A stretch of DNA of 64,000 bases from Celerinatantimonas yamalensis (GTDB taxonomy: Bacteria > Pseudomonadota > Gammaproteobacteria > Enterobacterales > Celerinatantimonadaceae). Positions within the stretch are counted from its first letter, which is position 1, and each line of letters opens with the position of its first letter. The position numbers and the translations under genes are program-made. The notes below the pieces were generated by a model that worked only from the letters and a program-made list of their open reading frames with translations, did not search any database and was not told the origin of the DNA. Shown here one piece after another: positions 55,976 to 64,000 of this stretch. Where the stretch lies: the NCBI RefSeq assembly GCF_046054155.1, contig NZ_JBEQCT010000006.1, positions 181,945-245,944 on the forward strand, read 5' to 3'.

Positions 55976-58132
55976 TTAGCCGTGATCATTACAGACTCCA
56001 CTCGATTGGGAGTCGCTGATAAATTGATCGCGCTGTGGTAGATAACTTTGTGCCAGTTGGTAGTGATCAATACGAATTTGCGGATTATCCCATGGGCCAT
56101 CGACAATGCGATTAAGTAGTACGCAGCGACCATCGGTAATCCCTATCCCTAAGGCATTATATTGATGCGATGCCAAATCAATCTGGCCACTGAGCAACCA
56201 ATTATAAGGGCTACTTGCCACATTGGTTTGATCCAATTGCAATACGCCATCATCGATATGGGCATTTAATTGAAGCTGATTAAATACCGTTGTTCCTTCG
56301 GGAATGGCGTTGGGCGCATTCCAGAGCGCACTGACCCCATCAATTAATAGCTGACGATGGGCGGGCAGTGTTGTTTTGGGATCGTTTAAAAGCTGTTTTA
56401 ATAAGGGCGTTAAATCGCGGTTAAATGCCAATTGAGTGCTGGTGGCATGTAACTGGCCTTGCAGCTGAGTAAAACCACTGCCCAGTTCTCCGTTGAGTTG
56501 TCCGGTGAGCTCGAGATCCCCGCCGAGTTTAAAGCCTGCATTGCCAGTGAATTGGGCAAGTGGCGATACATCTAAAATCAACGCTGATAATTTGCCTTGC
56601 CAAGGTTTCCCAGGCGTTTGTGGGTCAAGTGTTCCATCCCATTGCAACTGGCCTTGAGGCAGCTCGCCATACAGATGAATCTGTGTTATCGGCTGCTTGT
56701 CATTGGGACCCATATCAGCGCTAACATTGCTAAAAACGACCCCTTGGTAAGCTAGATTGGGCGCTTGGATAAAGAGGCTGCTTTTGGGTTGCCAAAGCGC
56801 CGCGATGGTCTGCCAATGCCCAGCTTTAAGAGGAGTTATATGGCTCGTAGTTAATGTCAATTGCGGGATCGACAACGACTGATTGGCAAAATAGGCGAAT
56901 AATTTGCCGTGATCAATATTGGCTTGATCGATCGCAACCGTGAGTGGCCAACGCTGTAACCATTGCTTAGTTTCTGCCAACATCGCCGTAGACAAACTCA
57001 GTGTGGCGTTGTCCAATTGGGCCGATTGAATGTTTAATTGCGGCGTTTTACCCTGCCATTGGTAGTTCAAACTGGCCTGAAATGTCCCCGGCTGCAACTG
57101 GCCTGAAAACTGGCTAAGCTCAGCGGATTGACCGTTGAGTTGGCCCGTTAATTGGAATTGCTGTACGGGTAACTGATTGACTAACAGATTGTTGACCGAG
57201 AGCGAGAAGTTACCGCTGAGCAAGCTGGGTTGCTGCGGGACAATATGCAATTGATCAGCGCTGCCGCTGATATTATTGAGTACCAGTGGCTGATTATTCA
57301 GCGTACTTTGTAGGTTGAACCCATTGAGCTCAAGATGATCGATTTGTAGTGAGTGAATACCGGCCGGCCAATGCGGTAAGAGTGCAGCGGATAACTGCGC
57401 TGGCTGGTACTTCACGTTATCGATAGCAACATCACTGAGCTGCAATTGCTGCTGATGCAATTGCCCGCTGGCTCGGATTTGGCCTTGGGCCCACTGAAAA
57501 CTGGCGTTTTCGATCCGCCAACGCTGATCGCCGGTGGCTTGAATGCTCCATTGTGGCTGGCTGAGTTGATCGCCATTATAGTCAAGGTCGCTGGCGACCC
57601 CGCGCAGTCGCCAAGTCGGGCGAACAGTGCCGCTGCGTTCAATCTGCCAATGGCTTAATTGCAGATCTGCGTTGTTGAGCGCAAGCTGCGTTTTCCCATC
57701 GGGCTTAAGCCAGCTTAATGAGGCTTGTTTCAGGTTGAGTTGCTGTACCTGAATGTGTTTGATCCATGGCAGTTGCGGTAGCTGGTAGGCGGCGGGTTGC
57801 AGCGCCATCTTAAACTGTGCCTGATTTAAATTAAGCTGCGAGATATCTAACTGCCTAGAAAACAGTGCCTTAGGGGATAGGCTTAGATCCAACTGGTCAG
57901 CGCTTAACGTCATCACGCCGCGCCGCGCGAGAACCACATGGTCTAAATGCCACGAAAACGGAGAACTGATCTGCCAAAAGCTACGTTGGTAGCGCAGTTG
58001 CCAACCTTGCGTCGCCGCCCATTGCTCAATCTGCGCTTGGTAGCGATCTGGATTAAAGGCAAAAATCACAAATGTGAGTGCCGCAACGAGCAGTAATACG
58101 AAAATTGCAAGAATATCTCTAAATAATCGCAT
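55976..58132 (-). CDS. AsmA family protein
   Basis: A 718-residue AsmA-like protein. The N-terminal membrane anchor (residues 6-27, DILAIFVLLLVAALTFVIFAF) is followed by a long periplasmic beta-rich domain built of short strand repeats (FNLQSTLNNQPLVLNNISG, LSLSTAMLAETKQWLQRWPL). AsmA-like proteins form hydrophobic bridges for lipid transport between inner and outer membranes. A Leu/Gln/Asn-rich composition is usual. It starts on the minus strand beyond fghA and ends just after yeiE in convergent orientation. Confidence 0.85.
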   Translation of the reverse strand: MRLFRDILAIFVLLLVAALTFVIFAFNPDRYQAQIEQWAATQGWQLRYQRSFWQISSPFSWHLDHVVLARRGVMTLSADQLDLSLSPKALFSRQLDISQLNLNQAQFKMALQPAAYQLPQLPWIKHIQVQQLNLKQASLSWLKPDGKTQLALNNADLQLSHWQIERSGTVRPTWRLRGVASDLDYNGDQLSQPQWSIQATGDQRWRIENASFQWAQGQIRASGQLHQQQLQLSDVAIDNVKYQPAQLSAALLPHWPAGIHSLQIDHLELNGFNLQSTLNNQPLVLNNISGSADQLHIVPQQPSLLSGNFSLSVNNLLVNQLPVQQFQLTGQLNGQSAELSQFSGQLQPGTFQASLNYQWQGKTPQLNIQSAQLDNATLSLSTAMLAETKQWLQRWPLTVAIDQANIDHGKLFAYFANQSLSIPQLTLTTSHITPLKAGHWQTIAALWQPKSSLFIQAPNLAYQGVVFSNVSADMGPNDKQPITQIHLYGELPQGQLQWDGTLDPQTPGKPWQGKLSALILDVSPLAQFTGNAGFKLGGDLELTGQLNGELGSGFTQLQGQLHATSTQLAFNRDLTPLLKQLLNDPKTTLPAHRQLLIDGVSALWNAPNAIPEGTTVFNQLQLNAHIDDGVLQLDQTNVASSPYNWLLSGQIDLASHQYNALGIGITDGRCVLLNRIVDGPWDNPQIRIDHYQLAQSYLPQRDQFISDSQSSGVCNDHG

Positions 58133-58440
58133 CTTGATGAAGGCCTTTGGCGGTTTTCGCTACATGAAAAAGATAGTAAAGCATAACCTAAAATAGCGCC
58201 GTGGGTATAGCTTCTGCTTAACGTAACTTGATGAAAAGTGATGGGTCGCATCACCGCTACTGCCGTGCACCATCGCGAGCGAATTTTGTTGATCATCCTA
58301 GGGAACGTCGTTTGTATTGCGATTTGTATTAAAGCTAAGTGGTGCGAGTTTATTCAAATGAAACGGCGCCGCGAAAACGCCGACTTGAACCTGAGTCGAG
58401 TGAAGGCCGATCCGACATGTGGTTCGGCCTTACATGTTGA
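58133..58440. other. Intergenic region between fghA and the AsmA-family gene
   Basis: 308 bp; no gene, only unsupported frames. The minus-strand inverted repeat GGCCGAACCACATGT.. near 58410-58430 (CGATCC.. palindrome CATGTGG/TTCGGCC elements) forms GAAGGCC..GGCCTT, a likely stem downstream of fghA. Confidence 0.35.
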
Positions 58441-59271
58441 TTATCTGAGATAGTGATGATGAAAACGCAGCTGCGTTTCGATAAAACTCGCGACAAAAAA
58501 GTAACTGTGATCAAAGCCGTCGTGGTAGTGCATCGCCAGCGGCGCTTGGTGTACTTGCGCGGCTTTTTCAAGTGCTTGAGGGTTCAGTTGCTCTGTTAAG
58601 AACGGATCCGCTAACCCTTGGTCAACCCGCATCGGTATATGGCTGCGTTTCGATTGCAATAAAACGCAGGCATCGTGCTGTAGCCACAACTGTGGATCTT
58701 CCCCCAGATAAGCGCTCAGCGCCGCTTGCCCCCAAGGGCACTCGGTCGGGTGACTAATGGGGCTAAAAGCAGAGGCACTGGTATACAAATGTGGGTGTTT
58801 AAGGGCCAAAGTTAGCGCGCCGTGACCGCCCATTGAATGCCCAGCGATGGCACGTTTGTCATTGACGGGCAAGGTGTCAGCGCTCCATTGCACCAGCTCA
58901 TCAGTCACATAACGTTCCATCTGATAGTGAGCTCGCCACGGCTGCTCGGTGGCATTCACATAAAATCCTGCGCCTTGTCCAAGCGAGTCGCTATCGGCAT
59001 CGGCAACCCCTTCACCTCGCGGGCTCGTATCGGGGACGATTAGAATCAGGCCTAGCTCACTGGCAATACGTTGTGCACCCGCTTTTTCGACAAAGTTGCG
59101 ATCGTTACAAGTGAGCCCTGATAACCAATACACGGCTGGCAGTGGTTGTGATTTGGCCTGATCCGGCAGATAGACACTCACCTGCATATCGCAGCTTAGC
59201 GTATTCGCACGATGGCGATAGCGGCGCTGTTCACCATTAAAACAGCGACGACTTTCAATTAACTCATTCAT
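58441..59271 (-). CDS. fghA: S-formylglutathione hydrolase
   Basis: Serine hydrolase that releases formate and glutathione, the second step of glutathione-dependent formaldehyde detoxification; 276 residues. Nucleophile motif GHSMGGHGAL (Ser at about 146), acid in RVDQGLADPFL and His in DGFDHSYFFVASFI are all present; YWLSGLTCNDRNFVEKAGAQ is the esterase-D signature. Its start overlaps the frmA stop by 8 bases, so it is coupled to it. Confidence 0.96.
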   Translation of the reverse strand: MNELIESRRCFNGEQRRYRHRANTLSCDMQVSVYLPDQAKSQPLPAVYWLSGLTCNDRNFVEKAGAQRIASELGLILIVPDTSPRGEGVADADSDSLGQGAGFYVNATEQPWRAHYQMERYVTDELVQWSADTLPVNDKRAIAGHSMGGHGALTLALKHPHLYTSASAFSPISHPTECPWGQAALSAYLGEDPQLWLQHDACVLLQSKRSHIPMRVDQGLADPFLTEQLNPQALEKAAQVHQAPLAMHYHDGFDHSYFFVASFIETQLRFHHHYLR

Positions 59272-60418
59272 GATGGGATTCAGCCAGTGCCGGGAAGTGG
59301 ATCACCGTACGAATACTCTTGCCTTGATGGAGCAATTCAAAGGCATCATTGATCTGCTCAAGGGCCATGGTATGGGTGATAAAGTCTTGCAGTGGAAATT
59401 CGCCATTTAAGTAGCGCTCCACATATTCAGGCAGTTCACTGCGTCCTTTGACTCCACCAAAGGCACTTCCACGCCAAACGCGACCAGTGACTAATTGGAA
59501 AGGTCGGGTTGAAATTTCTTGACCTGCACCGGCGACCCCAATAATAACCGATTCACCCCAACCTTTGTGGCAGCACTCGAGTGCTTGCCGCATCACATTC
59601 ACATTGCCGATACACTCAAACGAGTAATCTACGCCGCCATCAGTCAGCTCAATAATCACCTCTTGGATGGGCTTGTCGTAATCGCTTGGGTTGATGCACT
59701 CGGTCGCACCGAGTTTTTTTGCCAGTGTAAATTTATCAGTGTTGATATCAATCGCAATGATCTGCTTGGCCCCAGCCATGGTCGCTCCAATCACAGCAGA
59801 CAGCCCAATGCCCCCTAACCCGAAGATGGCGACCGTCGCGCCTTTTTCTACTTTGGCGGTATTCATGACCGCACCCATACCGGTAGTAACGCCGCAGCCG
59901 AGCAGGCAGACCTCTTCAAGCGGTGCTTCAGGATTGACCTTCGCAATGGCTATTTCGGGCAGTACGGTGTACTCAGCAAAGGTTGAACAGCCCATATAGT
60001 GATAAATGGGCGTTTCCCCGATGCTAAAGCGGGTGGTGCCATCGGGCATTAACCCTTTCCCTTGGGTTTCACGAATCGCCTGACACAAATTAGTTTTGCC
60101 AGATTTACAAAATTTGCATTCACCACACTCTGGGGTGTAGAGCGGGATCACGTGATCGCCAATGGTGACCGTTGTCACCCCTTCGCCAATGGCTTCAACA
60201 ATACCGCCGCCTTCATGGCCCAAAATGGCCGGAAAAACCCCTTCTGGGTCATCCCCTGAGAGGGTGTAAGCGTCGGTATGACAAACGCCTGAGGCGAGCA
60301 CTTTAATACGGACTTCACCCGCTTTAGGGGGGGCGACCGTGACGGTCTCAATTTTAAGCGGGGCACCCGCCTCCCATGCGACAGCCGCTTGACAGATAAT
60401 CGGTTTTGCAGAACACAT
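59264..60418 (-). CDS. frmA: S-(hydroxymethyl)glutathione dehydrogenase / class III alcohol dehydrogenase
   Basis: Zinc NAD enzyme that oxidises the formaldehyde-glutathione adduct (and reduces S-nitrosoglutathione). Its 384 residues include catalytic zinc ligands in SGVCHTDAYTLSG and GHEGGG, the structural zinc site CGECKFCKSGKTNLC and the NAD-binding GLGGIGLSAVIGA. It is the first gene of frmA-fghA and is divergent from a LysR regulator across 103 bp, rather than preceded by the FrmR repressor of E. coli. Confidence 0.96.
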   Translation of the reverse strand: MCSAKPIICQAAVAWEAGAPLKIETVTVAPPKAGEVRIKVLASGVCHTDAYTLSGDDPEGVFPAILGHEGGGIVEAIGEGVTTVTIGDHVIPLYTPECGECKFCKSGKTNLCQAIRETQGKGLMPDGTTRFSIGETPIYHYMGCSTFAEYTVLPEIAIAKVNPEAPLEEVCLLGCGVTTGMGAVMNTAKVEKGATVAIFGLGGIGLSAVIGATMAGAKQIIAIDINTDKFTLAKKLGATECINPSDYDKPIQEVIIELTDGGVDYSFECIGNVNVMRQALECCHKGWGESVIIGVAGAGQEISTRPFQLVTGRVWRGSAFGGVKGRSELPEYVERYLNGEFPLQDFITHTMALEQINDAFELLHQGKSIRTVIHFPALAESHHE

Positions 60419-60521
60419 TAGGGTGACTCCATGTTGAATAAAAAACGATGAACCATTGTAATTGTTAATCTAGCAGAGATAATCACCCACTGGGTAAAAA
60501 CACTTTTACATAGAGGTAATA

Positions 60522-61409
60522 ATGAGTTGGCAGGGGATCGAAGAGTTTGTCGCCGTCGTTGAAACCGGTAGTTTTACCCAAGCGGCGTTGCGCTTGCAGC
60601 TTTCTATCGCGCATGTCAGCCGGCAGATCCGCAGCTTAGAGCAGCGGCTCAATGTTGCCTTGCTCTATCGAACTACGCGTAAAGTCTCACTCACTCAGTC
60701 CGGCGAGCTTTTTTATCAACACTGCAAAGGGCTTATTGAAGGGGTGCATCAAGCTGAACTCGCGGTGCGCGCATTTGAACAAGAGCCGCAAGGGCAACTG
60801 CGCATTACCGCGCCCACCTATTATGGCGAGCAGCGTCTCGCCCCTTTGGTGAATGATTTTTTGCTGCGCTATCCTCATGTGAGTGTTGAGTACCTATTTA
60901 CGAATCAACAATTAGACTTAATTGCGGAAGGCATTGATTTAGCTATTCGCTTAGGATCGCTGCAGCCGCATGCCAGCTTATTTGCCAAGCAACTTGCAAC
61001 CCGTCAGCTAAAAGTGTGTGCGAGTTCAACATATTTGACTTGCCATGGTGAGCCACAAACACTCAGCGCATTAGCCGAACATAACTGCTTGTTGGGTACC
61101 CTTGGATTTTGGCGCTTTCGCGTTCAGGGTAAGATGCATTCGCTCAATGTGAGCGGAACGCTGCGTTGCAGCAGTGGCGTGGCATTACTCGATGCAGCCA
61201 AAAAGGGATTAGGGATCGTACAGTTGCCCGATTATTACACTGATGCGGGATTAGCCAGTGGTGAGCTGGTGGAGCTTTTAAAAGATTATCAAATTGATAA
61301 CGAAGGGGTTTGGGCTATCTACCCTCAGCAGCATCAAGTGTCGGTCAATGTCCGTCTATTGCTTCAGCACTTGAGCGAGCAACTTGGGGTAACGGCTGGC
61401 GTGTCATAG
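60522..61409 (+). CDS. LysR-family regulator, probable activator of frmA-fghA
   Basis: A 295-residue LysR regulator. The HTH (WQGIEEFVAVVETGSFTQAALRLQLSIAHVSRQIR) is at 3-37 and the effector domain from about 90 (GQLRITAPTYYGEQRLAPLV). It belongs to the AaeR/CrgA-like branch rather than the YeiE branch. Divergent placement from frmA with 103 bp between suggests it controls the formaldehyde pathway, an inference from context. Confidence 0.9.
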   Translation: MSWQGIEEFVAVVETGSFTQAALRLQLSIAHVSRQIRSLEQRLNVALLYRTTRKVSLTQSGELFYQHCKGLIEGVHQAELAVRAFEQEPQGQLRITAPTYYGEQRLAPLVNDFLLRYPHVSVEYLFTNQQLDLIAEGIDLAIRLGSLQPHASLFAKQLATRQLKVCASSTYLTCHGEPQTLSALAEHNCLLGTLGFWRFRVQGKMHSLNVSGTLRCSSGVALLDAAKKGLGIVQLPDYYTDAGLASGELVELLKDYQIDNEGVWAIYPQQHQVSVNVRLLLQHLSEQLGVTAGVS

Positions 61410-61437
61410 TCATCGTTAAAAACGATGACTCGACGGG

Positions 61438-61965
61438 TTACTCTAAGGTAGGTGAGCGCATGCGCAGCGCAGGGTCCCAATGCTCAACGGCTTTGCCGTT
61501 TTTAATGCGCCACATATCAAACCATGTGGTGGTGTACTGACCACCTTTGACATGGCTATCGTTCACCTTGCGTGGATAGCTCACGATCACGAGATCACCT
61601 TCGGCAACCACACTGGTGATCCCCATCTGAATATGTTGAGGGATAGGCCGCGGTTTGACCTTTAATACGTGGGTAAAGTAATCCACTATTGCTTTGCGCC
61701 CACTGGCCGCATTCGGATTGTGCTGAATATATTCAGGGCTTAGATAACGGCTGGCGAGCTCCCAGTGTCCGGCTTCAAGCAGATCGCGAATAATATGATA
61801 GACCACCTGCTTATTGGCATTCAGTTTGGGGTTGGTACTGGTGAATAACGAATCGGCATCTGGCGCGGTTATAACCGGCGCGCTAGGTACCGACAACAGG
61901 GTAGCAAAAGCAGGCGTTGCCAGCAAACAGGCTGAGAATAAAGTGGCAATACCGATCTTTTTCAT
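61438..61965 (-). CDS. Secreted SnoaL-like / NTF2-fold protein
   Basis: A 175-residue protein with a clear signal peptide (MKKIGIATLFSACLLATPAFA, cleavage after residue 21) and a SnoaL-like domain (about 50-170). The domain has YLSPEYIQHNPNAASGRKA and TTTWFDMWRIKNGKAVEHWD, the typical pocket-lining segments. Such proteins often act on small molecules or serve as domains of unknown role. It converges on the LysR gene with a 28-bp gap. Confidence 0.82.
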   Translation of the reverse strand: MKKIGIATLFSACLLATPAFATLLSVPSAPVITAPDADSLFTSTNPKLNANKQVVYHIIRDLLEAGHWELASRYLSPEYIQHNPNAASGRKAIVDYFTHVLKVKPRPIPQHIQMGITSVVAEGDLVIVSYPRKVNDSHVKGGQYTTTWFDMWRIKNGKAVEHWDPALRMRSPTLE

Positions 61966-62326
61966 AGAGATGCCTTAGATAAATGTTGCCGCTTAGGTGA
62001 CGAGTTAAGTTTTATCGACAGAGCATATCAGAATGTTTTAAGAAAACAGCGGTGCAAATATGGATAAATTTTGAACTCTCATATCAGTAAAATTAAACAG
62101 TTTGGATGATGGATATACCCACATTCTATCGATGTTATCTATCACTAACAGAGTTGATTAAAGACGAGTGAGTCGCATTAATAAACAGTAGCATTGGGCA
62201 AGTGATCTAAAAATAATAACTAAGATAAGACGAACACTGAGCCAATAATGAAACGCGCCGTGAGTAGCCGCGCTTTTCTGTAAACTGATCGCCCAACGAT
62301 GAGTCTTTCTCTGTTATTGAGCGATA
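61966..62326. other. Intergenic region upstream of the SnoaL-like gene
   Basis: 361 bp of AT-rich sequence; no gene, repeat array or confident promoter was seen. A GC-rich CGCGCCG/GCCGCGC patch lies at about 62250-62272, just beyond the PAAR gene end, and may be part of its terminator. Confidence 0.4.
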
Positions 62327-62614
62327 TTAACCGCCGATATTGACGCTAGCAGAACCAATGGTCACGCCGCCACAGCTGATACGGCTGCCCGTGACTGCCG
62401 CAGGTTTACCATCAATCAGGACACTTCCGGAACCAGAGGCGATCGTCCGCGGATGCGGCGGATGCTTTGGTTTATCATGTTGGGCGAGCGGATCACCCAA
62501 TCGAGCGGCTGGACGATGATCTATTTTGACCGTTCCTGAACCAGCCGTTACAGAGGTGGGTGGATAGCCATTATGATCGGTGCCGGTATCTCCGACAACA
62601 ACAGCTTTGGGCAT
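62327..62614 (-). CDS. PAAR-domain spike-tip protein of type VI secretion
   Basis: A 95-residue PAAR protein that caps the VgrG spike and can carry effectors. It is almost entirely PAAR: GDTGTDHNGYPPTSVTAGSG, VKIDHRPAARLGDPLAQH and SRISCGGVTIGSASVNIGG, with the histidines and cysteine that bind the zinc at the tip. The ATG at 62614 has GGAG six bases upstream; a frame from 62626 would start with TTG. It is divergent from hcp. Confidence 0.92.
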   Translation of the reverse strand: MPKAVVVGDTGTDHNGYPPTSVTAGSGTVKIDHRPAARLGDPLAQHDKPKHPPHPRTIASGSGSVLIDGKPAAVTGSRISCGGVTIGSASVNIGG

Positions 62615-62753
62615 GAGAGACTCCAATTCAGTGCGTTTTACTAATAACTAATCACATAGTATGCGGCAATTTTTCATAAAGTAAACGCTGCCTCTGAAAA
62701 TAGTGAAAGTAACGGCGTTACATCGGTTTTAGATGAATTGGTTAAAAAACAAC

Positions 62754-62812
62754 CGAGCAAGAAGTTGCCCAGCTGGGCAACTTCTTGCTCGATCTGGGCA
62801 ACTTCTTGCTCG
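62754..62812. repeat. 38-bp perfect palindrome plus a third copy of its arm
   Basis: 62754-62791 is a perfect palindrome of two 19-base arms (CTGGGCAACTTCTTGCTCG and its complement) with no spacer. A third exact copy of the arm follows directly at 62794-62812, so copies 2 and 3 repeat at 21 bp. It lies about 136-194 bp upstream of hcp. As RNA it could form a long hairpin; as DNA it could bind a dimeric regulator. Confidence 0.85.
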
Positions 62813-62947
62813 CTGGTTATTTTATCATCAACTCTGTTTTTATCATTGGTATAAAAAACAATGCCTTACAATTTATAAAAAGTTGGCATGGATGTTGTTT
62901 TACTCTTTAGTGTTTCATCAATAAACTATTAAAGAGGATCACATCTC

Positions 62948-63466
62948 ATGCCAACACCTTGTTATATTTCGATTGAAGGCAAAACTCAAGGCAATATCAC
63001 CGCCGGAGCCTTTACCGCTGACTCCGTCGGCAACATCTACGTGCAAGGTCACGAAGATGAAATGCTGGTGCAAGAGTTTAAACACATCGTCACCGTTCCC
63101 ACCGACCCTCAATCGGGTCAACCCGCCGGGCAGCGTGTGCATAAACCCTTTAAATTCACCGTGGCGCTCAATAAAGCCGTGCCCTTGATGTACAACTCAC
63201 TGGCTTCAGGTGAAATGCTGCCCACCGTGACACTGAATTGGTATCGCACCTCCGTGGAAGGCAAACAAGAGCATTTCTTCACCACCACCTTGACCGATGC
63301 CACCATCGTCAATATCGATGCGCAAATGCCGCATTGCCAAGACCCTCAAAAATCAGATTTCACTCAACTGATTGAAATATCAATGGCATACCGTAAAATT
63401 GACTGGTCGCATGAAATTGCCGGCACATCCGGCTCGGATGACTGGCGCGCACCGCTCGAAGGGTAA
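62948..63466 (+). CDS. hcp: Hcp, type VI secretion tube protein
   Basis: Hexameric ring protein that stacks into the inner tube expelled by the type VI system, 172 residues. It begins MPTPCYISIEGKTQGNITAGAF, has the loop VPTDPQSGQPAGQR and HKPFKFTVALNKAVPLMYN, and ends SMAYRKIDWSHEIAGTSGSDDW: the Hcp1 family throughout. GAGGA lies nine bases before the ATG. No core type VI genes are in the window, so this is probably an auxiliary hcp-vgrG effector cluster. Confidence 0.96.
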   Translation: MPTPCYISIEGKTQGNITAGAFTADSVGNIYVQGHEDEMLVQEFKHIVTVPTDPQSGQPAGQRVHKPFKFTVALNKAVPLMYNSLASGEMLPTVTLNWYRTSVEGKQEHFFTTTLTDATIVNIDAQMPHCQDPQKSDFTQLIEISMAYRKIDWSHEIAGTSGSDDWRAPLEG

Positions 63467-63884
63467 TCACACGCAGGTCAAGCCGCAGCGGTTGGCCTGT
63501 CGTAATGGCGCCGCACGCCGAACACCCCGCGAGAAACGGTGCCCTCAACCCGTATGTTAAACGGGGCGAAGCGCGATGGGCAACGGCCCCGTGCGACAAC
63601 GCCCAGACAGGGTGTCAGCCATCGGCCCTGTCACACACGGCTTTTCTCGTCATTGCGGGGAAGCGCGTGACGATTGAGTCAGTCCCCCGTGGACTGACCC
63701 CGCGAGCCGGTCTATCGAGACCGCCACGCGACATCACCTTGGCCCATGGCTTCGGCCCTTGCGCCATTTATTGACCGGTGACGGCACGTGCGTGTCGTCT
63801 CGCTGGGGGCGGTAGCGTGGCTTTTTTATCATCCCCCATTTCATCTGCCAACCATGGGGTTGTGACAACAGGGAGGACCTTTTT
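63467..63884 (+). other. GC-rich structured leader between hcp and vgrG
   Basis: 418 bp with no credible gene, more GC-rich than its surroundings, and full of inverted repeats: CCGC-A-GCGG within 63475-63498; ACGGGGC (63561-63567) with GCCCCGT (63586-63592); GACAGGG (63606-63612) with CCCTGTC (63626-63632); GTCAGTCC (63678-63685) with GGACTGAC (63691-63698); CGGTCT (63708-63713) with AGACCG (63718-63723); and a near palindrome at 63781-63798. GGGGGAGG-like ribosome signal GGGAGG lies just before vgrG. GAAGCGCG occurs at about 63567 and 63660. It looks like a structured transcript linking hcp and vgrG. Confidence 0.55.
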
Positions 63885-64000
63885 ATGGCCGTGCCAAGCG
63901 GATTACAATTTACGCTCCACATCGACGGACTGAGTCAGCAAAGCCTGCAGGTCATCGACTTTCAGGGTCATGAGCAGTTAAGCCAGCCCTTTGTGCTGAC
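63885..64000 (+). CDS. vgrG: VgrG, type VI secretion spike protein, partial (5' end only)
   Basis: Only 38 codons are in the window (MAVPSGLQFTLHIDGLSQQS, then QVIDFQGHEQLSQPFVL). The LQFTLHIDG and VIDFQGHEQLSQPF segments match the N-terminal gp27-like domain of VgrG, which forms the trimeric spike. GGGAGG lies eight bases upstream of the ATG. Its place after hcp and the nearby PAAR gene support the call. Confidence 0.85.
   Translation, partial: MAVPSGLQFTLHIDGLSQQSLQVIDFQGHEQLSQPFVL

Noticed and set aside
62733..62924. 63-codon frame covering the 38-bp palindrome
   Set aside because: The protein is a by-product of the repeated arm (GQLLARSGQLLARW); there is no ribosome site and no family.
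63505..63774. 89-codon frame inside the hcp-vgrG gap
   Set aside because: Start without a ribosome site and biased composition from GC-rich repeats; inverted repeats explain the region better.

Overview
The window is chromosomal DNA of a gammaproteobacterium. Most of it is a densely packed housekeeping region whose order (rhlB/trxA-rho, ubiD-fre, hemCDXY/cyaA, cyaY/lptM-lysA-dapF-DUF484-xerC-yigB, uvrD, recQ, corA, polA-spf-engB-yihI, hemN, glnA-glnL-glnG, typA, rbn-dtd-yiiD) is the one known from enteric bacteria, Vibrionaceae and their relatives. The protein sequences and the Spot 42 gene look closest to the Vibrionales/Aeromonadales side (for example Celerinatantimonas- or Vibrio-like organisms). 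I cannot fix the genus from sequence alone.

Layout. 1-6.0 kb: RNA helicase RhlB (cut by the window edge), thioredoxin, Rho, a secreted helical protein, UbiD and flavin reductase. 6.1-10 kb: the hemCDXY operon on the minus strand, divergent from cyaA, which has a TTG start. 12.9-17.9 kb: frataxin, the LptM lipoprotein and an overlapping lysA-dapF-DUF484-xerC-yigB operon. 17.9-19.8 kb: an AT-rich insertion between yigB and uvrD with a ClpP-fold exported protein that has no catalytic serine and a broken HlyD/CvaA-type exporter gene. 19.8-28.1 kb: uvrD, rarD, recQ, corA and small unknowns. 28.2-28.8 kb: a wrecked GH43 arabinanase gene with identifiable lesions. 30.4-37.1 kb: polA, Spot 42 RNA, a further orphan terminator, engB, and yihI-DUF2489-hemN. 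37.3-38.3 kb: a zinc-ribbon gene with an orphan DNA methyltransferase. 38.3-42.5 kb: the nitrogen-control locus glnA-glnL-glnG, with a sigma-54 promoter and three NtrC-type palindromes. 43-48 kb: a GGDEF cyclase, TypA/BipA and an MFS transporter.

47.6-62 kb is a transport and detoxification stretch: a TehA/SLAC1-type exporter divergent from a LysR regulator, a SulP anion transporter, rbn-dtd-yiiD, a YeiH exporter divergent from a YeiE-like LysR regulator, an AsmA-family protein, and the glutathione-dependent formaldehyde pathway (frmA-fghA) with its own LysR regulator. 62.3-64 kb begins a type VI secretion effector-delivery locus: a PAAR tip protein, then hcp and the start of vgrG. Hcp is preceded by a 38-bp perfect palindrome plus a third copy of its arm. 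Hcp and vgrG are separated by about 420 bp of GC-rich sequence full of inverted repeats and with no credible gene, which is the best candidate here for an undescribed structured RNA or regulatory element.

The gene sets connect sensibly. NtrC (glnG) and NtrB (glnL) control glnA through the visible sigma-54 promoter and its upstream sites. CyaA makes the cAMP that, with CRP, represses Spot 42 in enteric bacteria. The two LysR/exporter pairs plus SulP suggest handling of sulfite or related anions. No rRNA, tRNA, CRISPR array or intact insertion sequence was seen.
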